Assembly: GCF_037203705.1 (NCBI RefSeq)
Contig: NZ_JBBCAT010000004.1
Location: 1-64,000 of the forward strand
Length of the DNA stretch: 64,000 bases
Reading direction: 5' to 3'
DNA from: Prosthecomicrobium sp. N25
Lineage (GTDB): Bacteria; Pseudomonadota; Alphaproteobacteria; Rhizobiales; Ancalomicrobiaceae
The position numbers and the translations under genes are program-made. The first letter of the stretch is position 1. Every line of letters starts with the position of its first letter. Under the pieces are notes generated by a model. The model did not search any database and was not told the DNA's origin. It saw nothing but the letters and a program-made list of their open reading frames with translations. Below, one piece after another: positions 57,953-64,000 of this stretch.

Positions 57953-58180
57953 CTACAGAAGTTGCCGGATCTCCTCGGGGCTGAGGACCTTGCCGGTCGA
58001 GACCACCTTCTCGTCGATCACCAGACCCGGTGTGGACATCACGCCGTAGCCGGCGATGGCGGCCATGTCGGTCACCTTGACAATGTCCGCCTTGCGGCCT
58101 GCGGCAAGAGCCGCGGCCTTGGCATTCTCGCCGAGGGCGATGCATTTCCGGCAGCCCGAGCCGAGTATCTTGATGATCAT
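57953..58180 (-). CDS. Thioredoxin-like redox protein (TM0996/MTH895 family)
   Basis: A 75-residue thiol redox protein with the active site CRKC at residues 10-13 (GSGCRKC) and the cis-Pro loop VMSTPGLVIDEKV. Family members are often encoded beside permeases of metals, metalloids or gases. Here the permease gene is next on the same strand, 13 bases upstream. The redox protein is therefore likely a partner of that permease. Confidence 0.88.
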   Translation of the reverse strand: MIIKILGSGCRKCIALGENAKAAALAAGRKADIVKVTDMAAIAGYGVMSTPGLVIDEKVVSTGKVLSPEEIRQLL

Positions 58181-58193
58181 CGCGGATCTCCTT

Positions 58194-59195
58194 CTAGACT
58201 GTGTGCTGGCCGTAGAGATTGAACCCGAAGCCGATCAGGAGGATGCCGCCGGTCACGATGAGCGTGAAAGTGACGAGCAGCGGCATCTTGATGACCCGCT
58301 TCAGCATGATGAGAGACGGCAGCGAGAGGGCGGTGACGGCCATCAGCAGGGCGAGGACCGTGCCGAGGCCGGCGCCGTTGGCGAGCAGGGCCTCGGCGAT
58401 CGGGAGCGTGCCGAAGATGTCCGCGTAGATGGGAATGCCGATGAGCGTCGCCAGCGGCACAGACCACCAGTGGGCCTGGCCAAGCAGTCGCGTGATCAGA
58501 TCCGCCGGCACCCAGTTGTGGATCGCCGCACCGATGCCGACGCCGATCAGGACATAGGGCCAGACGCGGCCGGTGATTTCGGTCACCTGCTCCCGTGCGA
58601 AGAGGAAACGTTCGCGGCGCGTGAGTGTCGGGCCGGCATCGTGGACAGGCGCGCGGTAGGCGAAGCTCTCGACCTGGTCCTCCATGTGCATCCGGCCGAT
58701 CAGGAGGCCGCCGAGGATGGCGAGGACGAGGCCGGCTCCCACATAGGCCAGCGCCACGGTCCAGTTCACGACCCCGGCGAGCAGGACGACCGAGGCGAGG
58801 TCGACCAGCGGGGAGGAGATCAGGAACGCGAAGGTGACCGCGAGCGGCAGCCCGGCGGCGGTGAAGCCGATGAAGATCGGGATCGACGAGCAGGAGCAGA
58901 AGGGCGTGACCGTACCGAGCAGCGCGCCGATCGCGACGGCGCCGACCCCCGTGAAGCGGCCCAGGATGCGCCGGCTTCTTTCGGGAGGGAAATAGCTTTG
59001 CACCCAGGAGATCGAGAAGATCAGGACCGAAAGCAGGATGAAGATCTTGATCACGTCGTAGATGAAGAAGTGGACGCTGCCGCCGACACGTCCCGTCGAA
59101 TCGATCCCGACCACGGCGAGCGCCACCCGGACCAGATCGGAAAGCCACTCCATCCGAAGAAGCTGTGCATTGAGCCAGGCGAACAGGTCCGACAT
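58194..59195 (-). CDS. Permease of the DUF318/ArsP-like family
   Basis: A 333-residue membrane protein with about eight to ten helices in two halves. The cysteine motif TPFCSCSSIPIFIGFTAAGL (Cys100 and Cys102) marks the family, whose characterised members such as ArsP expel methylated trivalent arsenicals. Another cluster is FLISSPLVDLASVVLLAGVV. The cargo here is unproven. It is transcribed ahead of the redox protein as a two-gene unit. Confidence 0.87.
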   Translation of the reverse strand: MSDLFAWLNAQLLRMEWLSDLVRVALAVVGIDSTGRVGGSVHFFIYDVIKIFILLSVLIFSISWVQSYFPPERSRRILGRFTGVGAVAIGALLGTVTPFCSCSSIPIFIGFTAAGLPLAVTFAFLISSPLVDLASVVLLAGVVNWTVALAYVGAGLVLAILGGLLIGRMHMEDQVESFAYRAPVHDAGPTLTRRERFLFAREQVTEITGRVWPYVLIGVGIGAAIHNWVPADLITRLLGQAHWWSVPLATLIGIPIYADIFGTLPIAEALLANGAGLGTVLALLMAVTALSLPSLIMLKRVIKMPLLVTFTLIVTGGILLIGFGFNLYGQHTV

Positions 59196-59372
59196 CGATC
59201 CCGACGATCTCCTCCGCCGTCAGCGGCGGTCATGCCAGTGATCTATGCAGCGGTAGGCATGTGATCGCCATGACCGAGATCATTTCGAACCCGGCCGACG
59301 GCCGTCGCGTCCATGAGAGCGATGGCCCTGACCGGGACCTCCGTTTCGTGCCGGGAGGCCACGCGCTCGGGT

Positions 59373-60701
59373 TCAGGCGCGCCCGAACACGCGCCGGAAG
59401 ATCGTGTCGACGTGCTTCAGGTGGTAGCCGAGGTCGAATTTCTCGCGGATCTCGGCTTCGCTCAGGGCCGCGCGGACTTCCGTGTCGGCGAGGAGCTCCT
59501 CGAGGAAGTCGACGGTCGCGGTGCCCTGGCGCTGGTAGCTGTCCCAGACCTTCATGGCGTTGCGCTGGACGAGGCGGTAGGCGTCCTCGCGGGAGACGCC
59601 GGCCTGGGTCAGGGCGAGCAGGATGCGCTGGGAATGCACGAGGCCGCCGAGGCGGTCCATGTTCATGGCCATGCGCTCGGGGTAGACGACCAGCTTGTCG
59701 ACGACGCCGGTCAGGCGATGGAGCGCGAAGTCCAGGGTGACGGTGGCGTCCGGGCCGATCATGCGCTCGACGGAGGAGTGCGAGATGTCGCGCTCGTGCC
59801 AGAGCGCGACGTTCTCCATGGCCGGCATCGCATAGGCCCGGACCATGCGGGCGAGGCCCGTCAGGTTCTCGGTCAGGACCGGGTTACGCTTGTGGGGCAT
59901 GGCCGAGGAGCCCTTCTGGCCCGGCGAGAAGTACTCTTCCGCCTCCAGGACCTCGGTGCGCTGCAGGTGCCGCACCTCGATCGCCAGCCGCTCGATCGAG
60001 GAGGCGACGACGCCGAGCACCGCGAAGAACATGGCGTGGCGGTCGCGCGGGATCACCTGCGTGGAGACCGGCTCGACGGCCAGGCCCATCCTGGCGGCGA
60101 CGTGCTCCTCGACGCGCGGGTCGATGTTGGCGAAGGTGCCGACGGCGCCCGAGATGGCGCAGGTGGCGATCTCCCGGCGGGCGAAGACGAGGCGCTCGCG
60201 GGCCCGGGTGAATTCGGCGTAGGCCTCGGCGAGCTTCAGCCCGAAGGTGACCGGCTCGGCATGGATGCCGTGGCTGCGGCCGATGGTCGGGGTCAGCTTG
60301 TGCTCGAAGGCGCGGCGCTCGAGCGCCTTCAGGAGGGCGTCGACATCGGCGATCAGGATGTCGGCGGCGCGGACGAGCTGGACGTTGAAGCAGGTGTCGA
60401 GGACGTCGGAGGAGGTCATGCCCTGGTGGACGAAGCGCGCCTCCGGGCCGACGATCTCGGCGAGGTGGGTCAGGAAGGCGATCACGTCGTGCTTGGTGAC
60501 CCGCTCGATCTCGTCGATGCGGGCGACGTCGAAGGTCACGTCCCGCGCCTTCTCCCAGACCCGGGCGGCCGCCTCCTTCGGCACGACGCCGAGTTCCGCG
60601 AGCGCGTCGGTCGCATGGGCCTCGATCTCGAACCAGATGCGGAAGCGCGTCTGCGGCTCCCAGATCGCGGTCATCTCGGGGCGGGAGTAGCGGGGGATCA
60701 T
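59373..60701 (-). CDS. purB: Adenylosuccinate lyase
   Basis: A 442-residue enzyme that acts twice in purine synthesis, on SAICAR and on adenylosuccinate. The family signature GSSAMPHKRNP (in SPGQKGSSAMPHKRNPVLTE), the VHQGMTSSDVLDTCFNVQLV segment and the catalytic-loop TIGRSHGIHAEPVTFGLKLA are present. It starts with MIPRYSRPEMTAIWEPQTRF, a standard start. It is 13 kb away from purC-purS-purQ-purL's first gene but in the same orientation. Confidence 0.97.
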   Translation of the reverse strand: MIPRYSRPEMTAIWEPQTRFRIWFEIEAHATDALAELGVVPKEAAARVWEKARDVTFDVARIDEIERVTKHDVIAFLTHLAEIVGPEARFVHQGMTSSDVLDTCFNVQLVRAADILIADVDALLKALERRAFEHKLTPTIGRSHGIHAEPVTFGLKLAEAYAEFTRARERLVFARREIATCAISGAVGTFANIDPRVEEHVAARMGLAVEPVSTQVIPRDRHAMFFAVLGVVASSIERLAIEVRHLQRTEVLEAEEYFSPGQKGSSAMPHKRNPVLTENLTGLARMVRAYAMPAMENVALWHERDISHSSVERMIGPDATVTLDFALHRLTGVVDKLVVYPERMAMNMDRLGGLVHSQRILLALTQAGVSREDAYRLVQRNAMKVWDSYQRQGTATVDFLEELLADTEVRAALSEAEIREKFDLGYHLKHVDTIFRRVFGRA

Positions 60702-60745
60702 GGCGGCGTCCTCGGCTCGCGTCAGGGCCGGGACGGATTACGCCA

Positions 60746-61345
60746 TCAGGGGGAAAAGTCCACCCGGTAATCGGGCGCGATGGCGGGCAGGGCGGCCGGC
60801 TCCGGCGCGGGGCGCGGGGCGCGGGCGTCCCGCCGGGCGGCGGCTTGCGCATAGGCGGCGCCGGCCAGGACGGCGGCGAGGGGACCGAAGGGCAGGCACA
60901 GCCGGGTTCCCAGCACCGCGAAGATGCCGAGCACGTTGGCGAGCGTGCCGATCTGCTGCAGGACCCAGATCCGGCTCGGGAAGGGCGCGTGATAGGCGGC
61001 GTGGTAGGAGCGGACCTCCATGGCCGCGAGCGTGGCGGCGCCGGCTAGGGCGAGGCCGCCGGCGAGGACGGTCATGAGGAGGAAGCGCGTCGCGGGCCTT
61101 CTCGGCGCGAAGAGCGCGGCGGCCAGCCACGCGACGAAGCCGCCGAGGGCGGCCCCGCCGCCATAGACGGCGGCGAGGTGGAGGGCGCGGCCCCCGAGGG
61201 CCTCGGAGCGCCAGGCGACGTTGGCGAGGATCGCGGCGGCGACGGCGAGCCCGAAGGCGGGCGCGAAGACGGCCGCAGCGGGTACGGCGTCGACGAGGCG
61301 CCGGCCGGCGGCCATCGGTCCGCGGAGGAGGGATCGCGCGTTCAT
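60746..61345 (-). CDS. Hypothetical membrane protein (199 aa)
   Basis: A 199-residue protein with about four membrane helices (for instance AAAVFAPAFGLAVAAAILAN and LLMTVLAGGLALAGAATLAA) and a Pro/Ala-rich soluble tail. The family was not recognised. It starts with MNARSLLRGPMAAGRRLVDA; a later start at residue 11 is possible. It lies between purB and the DUF2259 gene on the same strand. Confidence 0.6.
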   Translation of the reverse strand: MNARSLLRGPMAAGRRLVDAVPAAAVFAPAFGLAVAAAILANVAWRSEALGGRALHLAAVYGGGAALGGFVAWLAAALFAPRRPATRFLLMTVLAGGLALAGAATLAAMEVRSYHAAYHAPFPSRIWVLQQIGTLANVLGIFAVLGTRLCLPFGPLAAVLAGAAYAQAAARRDARAPRPAPEPAALPAIAPDYRVDFSP

Positions 61346-61403
61346 GGCGAGAGCCTAGCGCCGGCGAGCGAAGATTCCGTTTCCGGGCCGGCGCCCGCCG
61401 TCG

Positions 61404-62300
61404 TCACGGTCGGGGCGCTCCGGGCGGCGGCTTCGGCTTCTGCGTCCGGGCGGCCGGGGTCGGGCCCGGGGCGGGCGGCTCGGCGGCGGGCGAGGCCGCC
61501 GGATCCTGCGGGTTCTTGTCGAAGGCGGTAGCGATGCCGATGTAGCGCCGGTCCAGGCCCTCGAAGCCGAAGCGGTAGACGCTGACGATCACCACCAGGA
61601 CCGGGCCCTTGCCGATGCGGGGGAAGATCTGGACCTCGGAGATGCCGTAGCCCTTCGGGCAGCCGCGGCTCGGCGGAATCTCGCGATCCTCGTGCATGAC
61701 GCGGAGCGGGGCGCCCTGGGCATCCTCGAGCTGGAGCACGAAGCCGCGCAGGTCCTTGCCGAAGGCGCAGCCGGCCCGCTGGAGCTGGTGCTCGGTGATG
61801 CGCAGGCGCACCGTGCCGAGGCCGCGCACCGGGCCCTGGTCGGGCACCGTGAAGGCGACGAAACGGGCGGCCTTCTCAAGCCTGTCGGCGGCTTCGGAGA
61901 CGATCACCTCGCCCTGCTGGCCGATCGCAAGGCGGACCAGGGTGTCGCTGGCGGCGTTGCGCGCCTCGGAACGGGCCTGATCGAGACGGGCCTGGTCGGA
62001 CTGGAGCAGCACGCGGTGGGGCGAGCCGCGGACCCATTCGTCCCGGGCGGTGTCGATGATGTAGACATTGGCGTAGGGGAAGGCGGAGCCGTCCTGGATG
62101 CCGAACTCCTCGAAGGCGAAGTAGGCCCCGTCCGGCGAGAAGCCGATGATGGAGCGCCGCGCCGCGTCGGCGGCCCAGGCGGCAGGTGCCAGGCCGGCGA
62201 GGACGGCCAGGGTCGCGGCAAGGCGGACGAGGGCGGACGGGATCGCCACGCGGCAGGCTCCTCCGAGGCGCCGGCAGGCCGGCGGATCGAGCGTGTTCAT
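61404..62300 (-). CDS. Secreted DUF2259 protein
   Basis: A 298-residue protein. A signal-type hydrophobic stretch ends near residue 44 (PAAWAADAARR). The DUF2259 core follows: IIGFSPDGAYFAFEEFGIQD, YANVYIIDTARDEWVRGSPH, and a C-terminal core with PKGYGISEVQIFPRIGKGPV and VLVVIVSVYRFGFEGLDRRY. The tail is Pro-rich. Members are annotated as predicted secreted proteins without function. A start later than the ATG at 62300 is possible. Confidence 0.7.
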   Translation of the reverse strand: MNTLDPPACRRLGGACRVAIPSALVRLAATLAVLAGLAPAAWAADAARRSIIGFSPDGAYFAFEEFGIQDGSAFPYANVYIIDTARDEWVRGSPHRVLLQSDQARLDQARSEARNAASDTLVRLAIGQQGEVIVSEAADRLEKAARFVAFTVPDQGPVRGLGTVRLRITEHQLQRAGCAFGKDLRGFVLQLEDAQGAPLRVMHEDREIPPSRGCPKGYGISEVQIFPRIGKGPVLVVIVSVYRFGFEGLDRRYIGIATAFDKNPQDPAASPAAEPPAPGPTPAARTQKPKPPPGAPRP

Positions 62301-62398
62301 ACCAGGATGACGGCAGGAGCATGACGCGGCAAGCGGGCCCGGGCTAGTGTCGCACAGGAAGGACGCGGCGCGGCCGCGCTCAGGGAGTCGAACCGGCG

Positions 62399-63646
62399 AT
62401 GAAGGTGGACGTGATCGTGTTGGGGGCGGGCATGGTCGGGGTGTCGGCCGCGCTCGCGTTGCAGAAGCGTGGCCGGTCGGTGCTGCTGGTCGACCGGGGC
62501 GAGCCCGGCGAGGAGACCAGTTTCGGCAATGCCGGCGTCATCGAGCGCGAGGGCTTCGTGCCGGTCGCGTTCCCGCGCAAGCTCAAGGCGCTGCTGCGCT
62601 ACGGCCTCAACCTTTCGACCGAGGCGCACTACCACCCCGCCCACCTGCCCAAGGTCGTGCCCTGGCTCATGGCCCTGCGCCGCAACACGGACCTCCCCGG
62701 CATCGAGGCCTATGCGGCGGCGAACGACCTCCTGTGCCGGCACGCGGTGGCGGAACATCGGGCGCTCGCCGCGGAGGCCGGGGCGGAGCGCTACTTCCGG
62801 CAGGACGGCTGGATCCGGCTCTACCGGTCGGCGGAGAGCTACGCGGAAGCCGGACTCCTGCATCGGCTCGCCGACCAGTACGGCGTCTCCTACCGGGTGC
62901 TCGAGCCCGCGGAACTCGCCGCGCTGGAGCCGCATCTGCGCGGGCGCTTCCACAAGGCGGTGCTCTGGCCGGAGAGCGACACGGTGTCCTGGCCGGGCGG
63001 TGTGGTGAAGGCCTATGCGGAACTGTTCCGCCGCCTCGGCGGCAAGGTCGCCCGGGGCGACGCCCGCTCGCTCGCCCGCGCGGGCGACCACTGGACGGTG
63101 CACATCGCCGGCGGATCGGCGGAGGCGCCGCAGGTCGTCGCCGCGCTCGGGGCATGGACGACGGACCTGACGTCCCGCTTGGGCCTGTCCTTCCCGCTGG
63201 TGCCGAAGCGGGGCTACCACATGCATTTCGGCGCGGAGGGCAATGCCGTCCTGACGCGGCCGGTGGTCGACAACGACTACGGCTACGTGCTGACGCCCAT
63301 GGAGCGGGGCATCCGCCTGACGACGGGCATCGAGTTCGCCGACCGCGACGCGCCGCCGACCCCGCGCCAGCTCGAGCGGCTGCGGCCGATCGCGCGGGGA
63401 ATATTCCCGCTCGCCGAGGACCGCGACGCGGCGCCGTGGCTCGGACGCCGGCCGGCGCTGCCGGACTCGCTGCCGGTGATCGGGGCCGCGCCGGGCGTCC
63501 CCGGCCTGTGGCTCGACTTCGGTCACGGCCACCTGGGCTTCACCCAGGGGCCGATCTCCGGACGCCTGCTCGCCGACCTCGTCACCGGGGAGCCGGCGGT
63601 GGTCGATCCGAAGCCGTTCCGGGCCGAGCGCTTCTTCCGCGCCTGA
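62399..63646 (+). CDS. FAD-dependent D-amino acid dehydrogenase-like oxidoreductase
   Basis: A 415-residue DadA-type flavoprotein. The Rossmann motif VIVLGAGMVGVSAALALQKR is at the start. The segment YGYVLTPMERGIRLTTGIEF is in the middle, and the end LWLDFGHGHLGFTQGPISGR is the FAD/substrate loop shared with DadA and GlyOX-like oxidases. The substrate is likely a D- or N-substituted amino acid, but is unproven. It starts at ATG 62399 and is divergent from the DUF2259 gene. Confidence 0.85.
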   Translation: MKVDVIVLGAGMVGVSAALALQKRGRSVLLVDRGEPGEETSFGNAGVIEREGFVPVAFPRKLKALLRYGLNLSTEAHYHPAHLPKVVPWLMALRRNTDLPGIEAYAAANDLLCRHAVAEHRALAAEAGAERYFRQDGWIRLYRSAESYAEAGLLHRLADQYGVSYRVLEPAELAALEPHLRGRFHKAVLWPESDTVSWPGGVVKAYAELFRRLGGKVARGDARSLARAGDHWTVHIAGGSAEAPQVVAALGAWTTDLTSRLGLSFPLVPKRGYHMHFGAEGNAVLTRPVVDNDYGYVLTPMERGIRLTTGIEFADRDAPPTPRQLERLRPIARGIFPLAEDRDAAPWLGRRPALPDSLPVIGAAPGVPGLWLDFGHGHLGFTQGPISGRLLADLVTGEPAVVDPKPFRAERFFRA

Positions 63647-63660
63647 GCGGCGCGGCCGGA

Positions 63661-64000
63661 CTATTTCGTCCAGCGCTCGATCGGCAGATCGAGGCGCAGG
63701 ATGCGGGCGATGCTGTTGGTCGGCGTCTTCAGGGTGGCGCGCCAGGCGAAGCTCGTCGGGACCCCGTCCTGCCGGTAGGTCGCGAAGGCCTGCTCCTGGT
63801 GGGTGGACCCCGGCGGGGTGCCGGGGACGAGCCGGGTCACCTCGGCCGCCGGGGTCGCCTCCCAGCTGACGGCGACATGGCCGTAGCCCTTGTCGGGCGG
63901 TTCGATCGAGAAGGACCAGGTGTGCGGTCCCGGCAGGAAGGTCGGGCCGGGCTGGTTCTTCACGGTGCGGTCGATGCGGGCGGTGGAGCCGGGGACCGGC
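63661..64000 (-). CDS. Hypothetical protein, C-terminal part (cut by window end)
   Basis: The last 112 codons of a gene that enters from beyond the right edge. It reads VPGSTARIDRTVKNQPGPTF, then LPGPHTWSFSIEPPDKGYGH and ends ILRLDLPIERWTK. A GTG at 63963 could start a short version, but the frame stays open to the edge. The content is beta-rich and may be a secreted protein. No family was recognised. It is convergent with the DadA-like gene. Confidence 0.6.
   Translation of the reverse strand, partial: PVPGSTARIDRTVKNQPGPTFLPGPHTWSFSIEPPDKGYGHVAVSWEATPAAEVTRLVPGTPPGSTHQEQAFATYRQDGVPTSFAWRATLKTPTNSIARILRLDLPIERWTK

Overview
The window is chromosomal DNA from a GC-rich, flagellated alphaproteobacterium, most likely in the Hyphomicrobiales (Rhizobiales). 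Several features point there: FliX beside FlgI, CtrA-type TTAA-N7-TTAA boxes, a CckA hybrid kinase, a cysteine-poor DksA, the F1-ATPase zeta inhibitor, a eukaryote-type NADP isocitrate dehydrogenase, and GAAC-N7 SOS-like boxes before recA. GTG and TTG starts are frequent. Species cannot be fixed from the sequence alone.

Region 1 (1-27914) is a flagellar regulon broken by one unrelated island. Minus-strand units carry flagellin (cut by the window edge), a FlaG-like protein, FlgN-like/FlgJ-like/FlgI, FlgF-FlgG-FlgA-FlgH and FliO-FliP. Plus-strand units carry FliX, FliL-FliM-PflI-like-MotE, a giant TPR protein, and FlgB-FlgC-FliE-FliQ-FliR-FlhB followed by CckA. Three divergent intergenic regions share one design. 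A CtrA box faces the plus-strand genes at all three. A GGCA-N5-TGCC palindrome like FlbD (ftr) sites is present at all three. A sigma-54 -24/-12 promoter faces the minus-strand genes at two of the three. The island (3831-8667) holds dksA, a three-gene nitrate/sulfonate/taurine-type ABC importer of unknown substrate, a LysR regulator and a divergent tautomerase operon.

Region 2 (28208-45356) is mostly housekeeping with accessory genes between: an MHS-family MFS carrier with a long extra loop, a cytochrome P450, psuG, recA with two SOS-like boxes, alaS, a cyclic-nucleotide-gated K+ channel, an amidase, an orphan membrane protein with a LysM-like segment, icd, trmJ, murI and rpsD.

Region 3 (45444-64000) holds small hypotheticals, a Fur/Zur regulator translationally overlapping an EamA transporter, and a purine/iron-sulfur block on the minus strand: purC, purS, purQ, purL, bolA, monothiol glutaredoxin. 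That block is interrupted by an opposite-strand Tad-like von Willebrand protein and a decayed vapC. After it come the ATPase zeta subunit, an HpcH/HpaI aldolase, an LprI-like protein, a truncated SRPBCC gene, a thiol-redox plus permease pair of the arsenic-associated type, purB, two hypotheticals, a DadA-like oxidoreductase and a partial secreted protein.

No rRNA, tRNA, CRISPR array, insertion sequence or prophage was seen. No complete new system is evident. The strongest leads are the shared promoter design, the WGAAL repeats ahead of the FliM core, the long FliO tail, the TPR protein in the flagellar cluster, and the orphan LysM-like protein.
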